Assembly (NCBI GenBank): GCA_903928075.1
Contig: CAIYPD010000067.1
Location: forward strand, 1 to 42,918
From: Candidatus Firestoneibacteriota bacterium
GTDB lineage: Bacteria; Oederibacteriota; D2-FULL-39-29
Direction of reading: 5' to 3'
DNA: 42,918 bases
Shown here piece after piece: positions 15,799-24,117 of this stretch. Below the pieces are notes generated by a model. That model was not told where the DNA came from. It ran no database searches and was given only the letters and a program-made list of their open reading frames with translations. The stretch's first letter is position 1. Every line of letters starts with the position of its first letter. Both the position numbers and the translations under genes were made by a program.

Positions 15799-17094
15799 CT
15801 ATAAGGTGAGCCGGAGAACTATTTTTGACAGTTGTTCGGCATTGTGCCTGATAAGATGGCCGTCAACTATCTGCACAAGATTATCGCTTATTATTTTAAT
15901 ATCGTACTCCTTCATTTTTTGCAGATCAATTTCAACGGGGAAAGATTTTTCTTCGGCATATTTCCGCATAATCCGCCCGGAAATCTCCTGATTGTTAGCA
16001 ATAACATGGGTTATTAGCGCCGGGTATTCCGTATGCCTGTTAATGGCGTTTATATGGTCGCTTAAACGGTAATCCCGCGTCTCCCCCGGCTGGGTCATTA
16101 TATTGCAGACATAGATAACTCTGGCTCCTGAATTATAGATGGCATCAGCTATTTCTTTAATTAAAAGATTTGGAATTATACTCGTATAAAGCGATCCGGG
16201 ACCAAGGACTATGACTTTAGCCCGTTTAATTGCGTTAATAGCATTCGCGGAGGGCTGAGGATTCGCCGGAACTATGTAAACTTTATCTATTGCACTTTTA
16301 CTGTGAGAGATGTTGTACTGACCTTTGATAAACATTTTATTTTTAAGTCTTGCTTCAAGAACTATCTTTTCCAGGGAGACGGGCACCACGCTTCCCCGTA
16401 TTGCCAGTATATTCCCGGATTCTGCTACGCCTTTTTCGAAACTTCCGTTTACACCGGTGAGCGCAGCTATAAAAAGATTTCCAAAGCTGTGGCCGTCAAG
16501 ATCTTTGTTTTTTGAGGTGAACCTGTATTGAAATACCTTCCCGAGCATGCCTGAAGAATCCGCCAGCGCCACCATGCAGTTACGGATATCGCCTGGGGGT
16601 AGAATCTTCATCTGTTTTCTTAGTTTGCCCGAGGAGCCGCCGTCGTCGGCGACGGTAACAACCGCCGTAAGATTGCTCGTATAAAGCTTTAAACCCCGTA
16701 AAAGAGTTGAAAGCCCGGTCCCGCCCCCGATTGTGACAATGCGAGGACCTCTCTTTAACTTGAGTTCATCAAAGGAAGCCTTTATGATATCCACTTTAGC
16801 GGGATAAAGGGCGTTAATAGCTTTTACGAAAAAATTGAAGCCCAAATATACTCCGATCCCGCCCAGTAATATCGCTATTATATCAATGGTTACGAGCCTG
16901 GTGGAGGAAGTAATAAGGTCCCGGAGCGGGTTAAAATATTTCTCTACATTTAAAAGTTTTATGCTGACGCCCTTGAAGGCTTTACCCATTACTCCGGAAA
17001 CCCCGGAAAAAAAGACAAGGGCAGCGAGAATAAAAAGGAAAATCCATCTTTTCAGACGGACCCCCGGATAAAGAAACTTGATAACTTGTTTCAT
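15799..17094 (-). CDS. yvcK: YvcK/CofD-like gluconeogenesis factor with membrane anchor
   Basis: YvcK (GlmR) binds UDP-sugars and, in Bacillus, supports growth on gluconeogenic carbon and stimulates glucosamine-6-phosphate synthesis. The CofD-like domain starts with TIGGGTGLSTLLRGLK (about 121-136), then VTVADDGGSSGKLR, PPGDIRNCMVALAD, HSFGNLFIAALTG and LGPGSLYTSIIPNL. Two N-terminal hydrophobic stretches (about 17-36 and 70-92) anchor it in the membrane, unlike the soluble Bacillus form. The start at 17094 is chosen because a longer in-frame reading to 17316 passes through repeat DNA, and because a promoter places the mRNA start at this ATG. It is followed by glmM. Confidence 0.92.
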   Translation of the reverse strand: MKQVIKFLYPGVRLKRWIFLFILAALVFFSGVSGVMGKAFKGVSIKLLNVEKYFNPLRDLITSSTRLVTIDIIAILLGGIGVYLGFNFFVKAINALYPAKVDIIKASFDELKLKRGPRIVTIGGGTGLSTLLRGLKLYTSNLTAVVTVADDGGSSGKLRKQMKILPPGDIRNCMVALADSSGMLGKVFQYRFTSKNKDLDGHSFGNLFIAALTGVNGSFEKGVAESGNILAIRGSVVPVSLEKIVLEARLKNKMFIKGQYNISHSKSAIDKVYIVPANPQPSANAINAIKRAKVIVLGPGSLYTSIIPNLLIKEIADAIYNSGARVIYVCNIMTQPGETRDYRLSDHINAINRHTEYPALITHVIANNQEISGRIMRKYAEEKSFPVEIDLQKMKEYDIKIISDNLVQIVDGHLIRHNAEQLSKIVLRLTL

Positions 17095-17100
17095 AAAGGG

Positions 17101-17129
17101 ATTGTAGCATTTAAAAAAGGCAGATACAA
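17101..17129 (-). promoter_or_regulatory. yvcK promoter, predicted leaderless
   Basis: On the minus strand TTGTAT (17129-17124) and TACAAT (17106-17101) are separated by 17 bases. Six bases separate the -10 box from the ATG at 17094. No Shine-Dalgarno sequence is present. Confidence 0.65.
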
Positions 17130-17139
17130 GTCGGAAAGA

Positions 17140-17400
17140 CGGTCCGTAAGGGTCTGTAAAGGTCGACAAGGGTTTATAAGGTTTGTAAGGCTGTAAGGTC
17201 TGTAAAGGTCCGCAAAGGTCTATAAAGTCCATAAGGTCTAAAATCGTTGAAGGATATTTATTTGTTTTCTTCTCTGCATCTGTGTCATCTGTTTTTATCT
17301 GTGTATCTGCCTTCAAAAATGTAAATATTTTGGTATTTGAGCATCCGCCTGGGCGGAAGCTGTGCTTTTAGCAGCGTAAGGTATGTAAAGTCCATAAAAG
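17140..17400 (+). repeat. Repeat mosaic between yvcK and the ligase gene
   Basis: From left to right: multiple GGTCTGTAAAGGTC-type runs (17140-17232), module B (17233-17258), the ATCTGTGTCATCTGTTTTTA block (17262-17310), the TTCAAAAATGTAAATATTTT block, a perfect TCCGCCTGGGCGGA palindrome near 17345, and a CTGTGCTTTTAGCAGC remnant. The two divergent promoters flank it, so it sits outside both transcripts. Confidence 0.85.
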
Positions 17401-17457
17401 TATCATCTGTAATTGCTGTGCTTGCTTTTTCTATTTTCCTGTTTTTCTTTGCTGCAC

Positions 17458-17486
17458 TTGCTTTCTTTTAGCAAAGATAGTATTAT
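17458..17486 (+). promoter_or_regulatory. Ligase-gene promoter, predicted leaderless
   Basis: TTGCTT (17458-17463) and TATTAT (17481-17486) are 17 bases apart. The ATG at 17493 begins 6 bases after the -10 box, and there is no Shine-Dalgarno site. Confidence 0.65.
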
Positions 17487-17492
17487 ATAAGC

Positions 17493-19205
17493 ATGAATCT
17501 ATTACTTATTTGCACGGTAATCTTCTTCGGACCCTTAATTTTTCTGCGTTATTGCAAGGATGCATTTTCTGCGCCTAAAAATATGTTTGTTTTTTTTATT
17601 TTAAGCATTATTTTCCTTTTTACGGCTTTTAAATATTTTTTTGACAGGCTGAAAGTGAGCAGCACGCCGGTTGTTTTTTTTCTGGTTTTTACCGGTTTTG
17701 CTTATATTTCCGTCTTCTACTCTTCAAATGTAATGATTTCTTTCCGCTGGGCGCTGGAGATGACCTTATACTTGGGTTTGTTTACCGCAGTTGTAAACGC
17801 GGCTGCCGGGAAAATAAATATTTTAACGGGCATTCTTAATGTGGCTCTTTCTTCAGGATTTCTTGTCGCAGTTATCGGTGTCTTTCAATATTTTAAGCTG
17901 GACCTGGTCTTTAAAGTTTCAAACTTCACCGGCCGGATTTCCTCCACCCTGGGTAATGCAAATTTTCTTGCCGGTTACCTAATTCTCCTTATTCCTGTTT
18001 CTATGGCGCTCTTTTTTGTTATCAAGAGGCCGTTTTATAAGATAATTTATGCTTTAAACACCGTGGTGCTGCTTACGGCCCTGTTTTTTACGCAGACCCT
18101 GAATGCCTGGATAGGCCTCGCCCTGGGCGGTTTTGTTTTTATCGGGTTATTTGCGGTATATATTCCAAAGTATAGGAAAGTTCTTCTGGTTTTTTCTCTT
18201 CTTTTGCTAACGGTGGCCGGAACGCTCTTTTTCTTTTTTAAACCTGAGGAGGCTCTGGGAAAAATTGAAAAAATCGGGCAGTTGGAAACTTTTGCCGAAC
18301 GCGGCCGCTGGCTGATGTGGCGCAGTGCCGTTGAGATGCTAAAAGAAAAGCCGCTTACCGGATTCGGGGCAGGGACTTTTCGCCTGCATTTTACCCGGGT
18401 TGAAGCAAAACTGCTGGGCAGACCGGAATTTGAAGGATATGCTCATATTATAACCAAGGACGCGCACAATGATTATTTACAGATAGGAGCGGAACTGGGT
18501 CTGCCCGGCTTACTGCTTCTTCTATTTTTTATCCTTTCCGTTATTATCGGCGCTCTGAAAACTATTTCAAAAAGTAACGGTGAAATTCAAATAATCAATA
18601 TTGGTCTGATCTGTTCTTTGCTGGCTTTTATGGTGCACATGTTCTTTAATTTTCCGTTTAAACTTTCTCCGACCGCGACCTTGTTTTTTGTTTATCTCGG
18701 CCTCCTGGCTTCAACTAATTTCTTTGAGGAAAAAAAACTTACCCGGAGGGAACTCCGTCCGGTGCTTCTTTCCGCCTGTCTACTGGTATTTTTGATATCC
18801 GTTCCGCTGCAGTTTTGCGCGTTTTGGGCAAATTATAAACTGGGGCGGGGAATCGAAGCCGGTGGTGCGGTGAGACAGTACGGGGAGGGGTTAATCCAGG
18901 CCCGGGATTCTTTGCTCTATAGCGACCTATCCGGCAGCACGGTGGATCTAAGAACCCATTTTTATCTGGGGGAGCTGCATTACAAATTAAGGGACTATAT
19001 AAGCGCCGAAAATGAATTTCGTAATGAGGTGGTCCTTAATCCTTATTATCCTGATGCAAGTTATAACCTGGGTCTTATTCAAGAAATGAACGGAAAAAAT
19101 GAGGAAGCCCTTAAAAGCTACGGTAACGCGCTCTCTATGGATAAAAATTTTTCGGGTCTCCGGGAAAAAATAGAGAATATTAAAAAAAGGCTCAAAGTAA
19201 AATAA
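17493..19205 (+). CDS. O-antigen ligase-like membrane protein with TPR tail
   Basis: This 570-residue protein is rich in hydrophobic segments (roughly ten to twelve between residues 1 and 450) and has the Wzy_C/O-antigen ligase region: ERGRWLMWRSAVEMLKEKP, then GFGAGTFRLHF and AHNDYLQIGAELGLPGLL in the long periplasmic loop. The C-terminal 100 residues form tetratricopeptide-type helices (AENEFRNEVVLNPYYPDASY, then ALKSYGNALSMD). Relatives join or polymerise glycans at the outer face of the inner membrane. Neither donor nor acceptor can be read. It starts a plus-strand series that runs on into sugar genes 48 bases downstream. Confidence 0.88.
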   Translation: MNLLLICTVIFFGPLIFLRYCKDAFSAPKNMFVFFILSIIFLFTAFKYFFDRLKVSSTPVVFFLVFTGFAYISVFYSSNVMISFRWALEMTLYLGLFTAVVNAAAGKINILTGILNVALSSGFLVAVIGVFQYFKLDLVFKVSNFTGRISSTLGNANFLAGYLILLIPVSMALFFVIKRPFYKIIYALNTVVLLTALFFTQTLNAWIGLALGGFVFIGLFAVYIPKYRKVLLVFSLLLLTVAGTLFFFFKPEEALGKIEKIGQLETFAERGRWLMWRSAVEMLKEKPLTGFGAGTFRLHFTRVEAKLLGRPEFEGYAHIITKDAHNDYLQIGAELGLPGLLLLLFFILSVIIGALKTISKSNGEIQIINIGLICSLLAFMVHMFFNFPFKLSPTATLFFVYLGLLASTNFFEEKKLTRRELRPVLLSACLLVFLISVPLQFCAFWANYKLGRGIEAGGAVRQYGEGLIQARDSLLYSDLSGSTVDLRTHFYLGELHYKLRDYISAENEFRNEVVLNPYYPDASYNLGLIQEMNGKNEEALKSYGNALSMDKNFSGLREKIENIKKRLKVK

Positions 19206-19253
19206 TATTTCTGGTAATATATATCAGTGAAACAGACAGCAAAGGAGGGGGCG

Positions 19254-20198
19254 ATGAAACTACAGAACTATGAAGTAAAGAATGAAAAAATAAAAAAAGC
19301 TTTTCTTCTACTCAAGAAAAATAATCCCGGGAAATTTAAAAAGAAGCTGAATCTTTCGTGGAGTAACTGGGGTTTTGGACTGGAGAGTTTGACAGAATCG
19401 GCAAAAAGACTTCGCAGACACAGTGTTCCTTTTATAGAACTCCACGGGAACCATTATGGTGAAGACCTGGGTTATAAAGCGGAGGAGACCCAAAAGATGC
19501 TTAAAGATAATAATATCAAGGTCTCGGGGATTTGCGGGATGTTTTCTGCGGACAATGATCTTTCGAGCAACCGTCCCCTTTTAAGGCAGAACGCCGTGGA
19601 TTACCTTAAAAGAGAACTGGATTTTGCGGTAAAAGTAGAGGCAAAGTATATCCTTGTGGTTCCCGGTGCTGTCGGCAGGCCCGCCAAGTATGATGACTCG
19701 GAATTTGAAAGAAGCGTGGAGACCCTAAGAATAGTCGCCGGGCTTTTTCAAAAAAGCAAGGTCAGGGCGGCAATTGAACCTATTCGCGCCGCTGAAGTAA
19801 GTTTTATCCACACGATTGCGGACGCCAAAAGTTATATTGAATCCGTTGCTCATCCCGGAGTAAGGCATATAAACGGGGATGTTTATCATATGCAAAGCGG
19901 GGAAACCCACATAGGTGAAGCATTGCTTGCGGCCGGAGAAATGCTCACAAACTTGCATATGGCGGACAGCAACAGATGTGCTCTTTCGGATGGAGCACTT
20001 GATTTGGATACTATAATAAGAGCGCTTTACCTTATTGGTTTTAATAACGACAGTTGTTTTGTCACCCCGGAGCCCCTGGGACCGGGCGGGGATCCTTATC
20101 CGGCTATGAACGGGAAGCCTGACTTGAAAACTCTCGAAATGCTGGTCAAAAAAACTGCGGAATATTTTAAGGAAAGAGAAGCGGAGTTGCTAAGATAG
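19254..20198 (+). CDS. Sugar epimerase, D-tagatose 3-epimerase-like TIM barrel
   Basis: A 314-residue xylose-isomerase-like TIM-barrel protein. The likely metal ligands appear in the order Glu (AAIEPIRAAE), Asp and His (NGDVYHMQ), His (NLHMADSNR) and Glu (VTPEPLGPG), the tetrad of D-tagatose/L-ribulose 3-epimerases. ATG 19254 is chosen for its strong AAAGGAGGGGG site; a GTG at 19227 lies six bases after a TAATAT box but lacks a convincing -35. It precedes ribulokinase and ribulose-phosphate epimerase genes, so it may feed L-ribulose to them. Similar folds include hydroxypyruvate isomerase and IolE, so the reaction is unproven. Confidence 0.78.
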   Translation: MKLQNYEVKNEKIKKAFLLLKKNNPGKFKKKLNLSWSNWGFGLESLTESAKRLRRHSVPFIELHGNHYGEDLGYKAEETQKMLKDNNIKVSGICGMFSADNDLSSNRPLLRQNAVDYLKRELDFAVKVEAKYILVVPGAVGRPAKYDDSEFERSVETLRIVAGLFQKSKVRAAIEPIRAAEVSFIHTIADAKSYIESVAHPGVRHINGDVYHMQSGETHIGEALLAAGEMLTNLHMADSNRCALSDGALDLDTIIRALYLIGFNNDSCFVTPEPLGPGGDPYPAMNGKPDLKTLEMLVKKTAEYFKEREAELLR

Positions 20199-20294
20199 GT
20201 TTGTAAAGTTTGTAAGGTACATAAGGTTTATAAGGAATAGCAAAGTTGAGCGGGTCGTACTTCTTTGCGGATAAAATATTTATGGAGAAAATAT

Positions 20295-21977
20295 ATGAAA
20301 AAGAAATATTCTATAGGTGTCGATTACGGCACAAATTCTGTCCGGGCGCTGGTAATAGATATTACTAACGGGCAGGAACTAGGCGTGCAGACTTATAATT
20401 ATCCGGGCGGGGAAGAAGGTATAATTCTTGACAGTAAAAACCCGCATGTAGCCAGACAGAGCCCCGACGATTATCTTGCCGGTCTGGAAGCCTCGGTTCT
20501 GGGTGCGCTAAAAAAAGCGGAGCGCATAAAGAATTTTAGGCGGGAAGAGGTTATCGGCATAGGAGTGGATACCACGGGCAGTACGCCGATTCCGGTAACG
20601 AAAGAAGGTACGCCTCTTTCTTTTCTTCCTGAATTCAGATCTAATATTAATGCGCTGGCCTGGCTTTGGAAGGATCATACTGCAATGGAAGAAGCCGCGG
20701 AAATTACCTTGCTTGCTAAAAAACTTAAAAAACCTTATCTTGGAAAATGCGGCGGGACTTATTCGTCAGAGTGGTTCTTCTCTAAAATACTGCATTGTTT
20801 AAGGACAGACCCGAAAGTTTTTGCCGCCGCGTTCAGCTGGGTGGAATTATGCGATTATATCCCTGCTGTTTTAACGGGCAATACCGACCCTATTACTCTC
20901 AAGCGGTCTGTCTGCGCGGCCGGGCATAAGGCTATGTTTAATCTTTCCTGGGGAGGTTTGCCCTCTAAAGAGTTTTTAAAAAAACTTGACCCGCAACTTG
21001 CAAAACTAAGAGACCGGCTCTATGATGAAGCCTTTCCGGCGGGCGTGAAAATGGGCAGACTTTCACCGCGCTGGGCCGAAATATTCGGGCTTTCGACGGA
21101 AGTGGCGGTCAGTGTAGGGGCTTTTGATGCGCATATGGGGGCTGTAGGCGCCGGTATAAAACCGGGCAGACTTGTAAAAATAATCGGAACCTCGACCTGC
21201 GATACTATCGTTGCTGCAAAAGCTTCAAAACTTAAGGATGTAAAAGGCATTTGTGGCATAGTCAACGGTTCTATCCTCCCGGGTTACTACGGATTGGAGG
21301 CCGGGCAGTCTGCTGTGGGCGACATTTTCAACTGGTTTGTAGAATTTATGGGAGACAAATCCCTGCATGAGATTTACACGAAGGCAGCGGAAAAACTAAA
21401 TCCCGGAGAAACCGGTCTTATGGCTCTCGACTGGAACAACGGCAACAGGACCGTGCTGGTGGACCCCAAACTTACCGGGCTTCTTCTGGGTATGACTCTA
21501 CACACGAAGCCGTATGAGATTTACAAGGCACTTATAGAAGCCACTGCTTTTGGCGCAAAAGTTATTATTGACAGGTTTGAAGAATATGGCGTGAAGGTCT
21601 TAGAAGTGGTAAATTGCGGCGGAATAGCAAAAAAGAATCCCCTGCTTATGCAGATCTACGCCGATATCTTAAACCGGCCGATGAAACTGAGCCGGTCTGC
21701 GGAAACCTGCGCTCTGGGTGCCGCGCTCTTTGGCTCGGTGGCCGCCGGTGCGGTTAACGGCGGGTATGACCGTACAGAGACTGCGCAAAAAAATATAACC
21801 GGGCTTAAAGCTCTGGTTTACCTGCCTAATTTGAAAAATGCCGTGGTTTATGCCCGGCTCTTTAAAATATATAAACAATTGCATGACGGCTTTGGAACAA
21901 AGAATTGCAGTAAAATGAATACGGTGATGAAGGAATTGCTTGAAATTAAACAGCAAGCAACGCAGGCCAAGTGCTAG
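20295..21977 (+). CDS. araB: Ribulokinase, FGGY family
   Basis: AraB phosphorylates L-ribulose to L-ribulose-5-phosphate. The N-terminal ATP site VDYGTNSVRALVID is at about residues 9-22. Family-typical blocks include TYSSEWFFSKILH, SVGAFDAHMGAVGAG and KIIGTSTCDTIVA, then GYYGLEAGQSAVGDIFNWFV and, near the C-terminus, NCGGIAKKNPLLMQIYADIL. The length of 560 residues fits araB (about 560). ATG 20295 has GGAGA upstream. It lies between a 3-epimerase-like gene and araD. Broader ribulokinases also accept ribitol, arabitol or D-ribulose, so the natural substrate is inferred from araD. Confidence 0.9.
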   Translation: MKKKYSIGVDYGTNSVRALVIDITNGQELGVQTYNYPGGEEGIILDSKNPHVARQSPDDYLAGLEASVLGALKKAERIKNFRREEVIGIGVDTTGSTPIPVTKEGTPLSFLPEFRSNINALAWLWKDHTAMEEAAEITLLAKKLKKPYLGKCGGTYSSEWFFSKILHCLRTDPKVFAAAFSWVELCDYIPAVLTGNTDPITLKRSVCAAGHKAMFNLSWGGLPSKEFLKKLDPQLAKLRDRLYDEAFPAGVKMGRLSPRWAEIFGLSTEVAVSVGAFDAHMGAVGAGIKPGRLVKIIGTSTCDTIVAAKASKLKDVKGICGIVNGSILPGYYGLEAGQSAVGDIFNWFVEFMGDKSLHEIYTKAAEKLNPGETGLMALDWNNGNRTVLVDPKLTGLLLGMTLHTKPYEIYKALIEATAFGAKVIIDRFEEYGVKVLEVVNCGGIAKKNPLLMQIYADILNRPMKLSRSAETCALGAALFGSVAAGAVNGGYDRTETAQKNITGLKALVYLPNLKNAVVYARLFKIYKQLHDGFGTKNCSKMNTVMKELLEIKQQATQAKC

Positions 21978-22033
21978 GCTACAAAGAGTAATAGAAGTTC
22001 TAAAAACCTTTAGACTAAAAAAACGGAGGTCTC

Positions 22034-22693
22034 ATGCTGGAAGAGTTAAAAAAAGAAATATGCGGACTTAATGCTGCGCTCAAAAATAACGGTCTTGTGG
22101 CAATGACCAGCGGAAATGTTTCAGGGAGAGACAGAAAGCAGCCTGATTACATTGTGATCAAGCCCAGTGGCGTAAGCTATGAGGCTCTGAAGCCAAAAGA
22201 TATGGTGGTTGTTGATATGCGCGGCCGGGTCAAGGAAGGAAGCTATAAGCCTTCAGTGGACACTATCTCCCATCTTGTGGTTTACCGGGCAAGAAAAGAT
22301 ATTTTCGGAATCGTGCACACGCATTCAAATTTTGCGACGAGTTTTGCCCTTTTGGGAAAACCGCTGCCGGTTTATATGACGGCGCATGCCGATGAGTTTG
22401 GCGCGGCGATACCGGTTACCAGATATGCCTCGCCGCTGCCATTTGAAGATGTCGGAAACGCGATTATTGAAACGCTGGGGAAGAAAAATCTTCCCGGGGT
22501 ACTTCTTAGAAATCACGGGGTTTTTACCTTCGGGGAAAATCCAAAAAGCGCCCTGAAGGCCGCTGTAATGATAGAAGATATTGCCAAAACCTGCTGGCTT
22601 GCAATGCAAAACGGTAAAATAAAGCGTCTGCCGGAAAAAGAGATTAAAAAGTGGTATTATCGCTACCACGAAATTTATGGTCAGAAAAAGTGA
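22034..22693 (+). CDS. araD: L-ribulose-5-phosphate 4-epimerase
   Basis: This 219-residue class II aldolase-like zinc enzyme converts L-ribulose-5-phosphate to D-xylulose-5-phosphate for the pentose phosphate pathway. MTSGNVSGRD, IKPSGVSYE and DMVVVDMRGRVKEG build the phosphate and metal site, VHTHSNFATSFA supplies zinc histidines and LLRNHGVFTFG the third. ACGGAGGT precedes the ATG. The relation to fuculose aldolase is close, but the araB neighbour supports AraD. An arabinose isomerase gene is not in the window. Confidence 0.88.
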   Translation: MLEELKKEICGLNAALKNNGLVAMTSGNVSGRDRKQPDYIVIKPSGVSYEALKPKDMVVVDMRGRVKEGSYKPSVDTISHLVVYRARKDIFGIVHTHSNFATSFALLGKPLPVYMTAHADEFGAAIPVTRYASPLPFEDVGNAIIETLGKKNLPGVLLRNHGVFTFGENPKSALKAAVMIEDIAKTCWLAMQNGKIKRLPEKEIKKWYYRYHEIYGQKK

Positions 22694-22710
22694 AAATATT
22701 CGGTATGGAG

Positions 22711-22739
22711 TTGACAAAAGAAAAATTTTGTGATAGAGT
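22711..22739 (+). promoter_or_regulatory. Promoter before short transcript
   Basis: TTGACA (22711-22716) and TAGAGT (22734-22739) are 17 bases apart, starting 18 bases after the araD stop. Transcription would start near 22746 and meet a strong terminator about 60 bases later. Confidence 0.65.
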
Positions 22740-22745
22740 ATTGAT

Positions 22746-22810
22746 TGTAAAGAGTAAGAAATTAGACGAGGGCGTCTATGCAAAGTGTGCCGGCATAGAG
22801 GCCTTTTTTT
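22746..22810 (+). ncRNA. Possible short RNA or attenuated leader
   Basis: A roughly 65-base RNA would run from the promoter at 22711-22739 to the terminator ending at 22810. It could be a free small RNA, or the prematurely ended leader of the glutamate synthase operon, whose first gene starts at 22956. A tiny frame (ATG CAA AGT GTG CCG GCA TAG at 22778) lies inside the terminator stem and overlaps its loop. No known riboswitch pattern was recognised. Confidence 0.4.
22771..22810 (+). terminator. Strong Rho-independent terminator upstream of glutamate synthase
   Basis: GGCGTCTATGC (22771-22781) pairs with GCATAGAGGCC (22793-22803) over 11 positions with one mismatch, and seven T residues follow (22804-22810). 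Confidence 0.85.
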
Positions 22811-22834
22811 ATTGGAAAAAATAAGATAGAAGAA

Positions 22835-22955
22835 CGGATGAACAGAAGTACGGAAGTACGGAAGTACAGCAAGAGCAAAGTAAATATTTACCTGTGTCCA
22901 CCTTCGGTGAGATCTCGCCAGGGGCGGAGAATCGTTTTTTATGAAAGGAGAGTTA
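22835..22955 (+). repeat. Short tandem GGAAGTAC and GTCCACC repeat block
   Basis: ACGGAAGTACGGAAGTAC is repeated at 22850-22868. The block CTGTGTCCACCTTCGGTGAG to GGAGAATC (about 22892-22933) matches those at 6551-6590 and 8569-8608. An ATGAAAGGAG segment supplies the ribosome site for the next gene. Confidence 0.8.
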
Positions 22956-24068
22956 ATGGTAATACATATTGATGAGAGGATTCATAAGGTTCCCTCCGCT
23001 TGCGGGGTTACGGGAATAATGAACACCAAGGGCGTCCGAATGAGCGGGAATGATATTACATCTTCAATCTGTAATATGATGTTCCGTGGTAACGGTCTGG
23101 GTAGCGGCTATGCGGCTTACGGCATATATCCTGAGTATAAAGATTATTTCTGTTTTCATATAATGTACGGTAAAGAAAGTTCAAAAGAGGCCGCCGAGAC
23201 TTATATCAATAATAATTTCAGCGTGAAATACGCCGAACCAATACCGCATAAATATGTTAAGACCTTAAAGCATGTCCCTATATTGCACAGGTATTTCTTA
23301 ACTCCAAGAGAAGACCGGATGCCCGTAAAGCCGTCTAACGCCGTAGAGAAAGAGGCGATGGATCAGGATTATGTGCTGGAGCGGGTAATGTTCATAAATA
23401 AAAACATCGGTGATGCTTTTATATTCTCTTCGGGAAAAGACATGGGCGCGTTTAAAGGGGTCGGGTATCCCGATGAGATTTCCGAATTTTACAAGATACC
23501 GGAATATAAGGGCTATCTTTGGACTGCGCATAACAGGTTCCCGACTAACTCGGTGGCCTGGTGGGGCGGTGCGCATCCCTTCGGGATCCTGGACTGGACG
23601 GTTGTTCATAACGGGGAAATTTCTTCCTACGGCATAAATAGAAGATATCTGGAAAATTTCGGTTACTATTGCACGCTCTCAACGGACACCGAAGTAATCT
23701 CCTATCTCTTTGACCTTTTAGTCAGAAAACACGGCCTTTCTTTTGAAGATGCGAGTAATGTCCTGGCGGCGCCTTTCTGGTCGCAGATAGAAAGGGAAGA
23801 TCCGGTTAAAAAGGACTATTACACTAAATTAAGAATGATCTACGGGCCGGCCCTGCTTAACGGACCTTTTGCCATTATCGTGGCGAAAAATAAAACCATG
23901 ATAGGTTTAAATGACCGGACAAAACTCCGGCCTCTGGTTGCCGGGAGAAAGGGCGATAATGTTTATATTGCCACCGAAGAAGCGGCGATCAGGTGCGTTA
24001 ACTGGGAACTGGATGAAATCTGGATGCCTAATTCCGGTGAGCCGGTTATCGTTGAATTAAAGGATTAG
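22956..24068 (+). CDS. Glutamate synthase glutamine amidotransferase subunit (class II)
   Basis: This 370-residue stand-alone Ntn-type amidotransferase releases ammonia from glutamine for the FMN subunit encoded next. The likely nucleophile is Cys16 in [10 protein letters not shown], implying removal of a 15-residue leader. [20 protein letters not shown] and [20 protein letters not shown] match the glutamine-binding core of the family; [14 protein letters not shown] follows. ATG 22956 is chosen because GGAG lies six bases upstream; ATG 22941 lacks a site. It is the first gene of a five-gene operon in which the domains of large-subunit glutamate synthase are separate proteins, as in archaea. 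Confidence 0.88.
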   Translation: MVIHIDERIHKVPSACGVTGIMNTKGVRMSGNDITSSICNMMFRGNGLGSGYAAYGIYPEYKDYFCFHIMYGKESSKEAAETYINNNFSVKYAEPIPHKYVKTLKHVPILHRYFLTPREDRMPVKPSNAVEKEAMDQDYVLERVMFINKNIGDAFIFSSGKDMGAFKGVGYPDEISEFYKIPEYKGYLWTAHNRFPTNSVAWWGGAHPFGILDWTVVHNGEISSYGINRRYLENFGYYCTLSTDTEVISYLFDLLVRKHGLSFEDASNVLAAPFWSQIEREDPVKKDYYTKLRMIYGPALLNGPFAIIVAKNKTMIGLNDRTKLRPLVAGRKGDNVYIATEEAAIRCVNWELDEIWMPNSGEPVIVELKD

Positions 24069-24117
24069 TTTTACAAAAACTTCAGCTCAATGCGTAAATC
24101 AGAGGAACGGGAAAAAA

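Noticed and set aside
19215-19229. Fourth leaderless start: TAATAT then 6 bases then GTG 19227
   Set aside because: No -35 box at 16-18 bases and a much better ribosome site precedes ATG 19254; the box may still be a promoter with a short leader.
22844-22868. GGAAGTAC tandem run considered as a CRISPR-like array
   Set aside because: Units are 8 bases with no spacers; no cas genes in the window.
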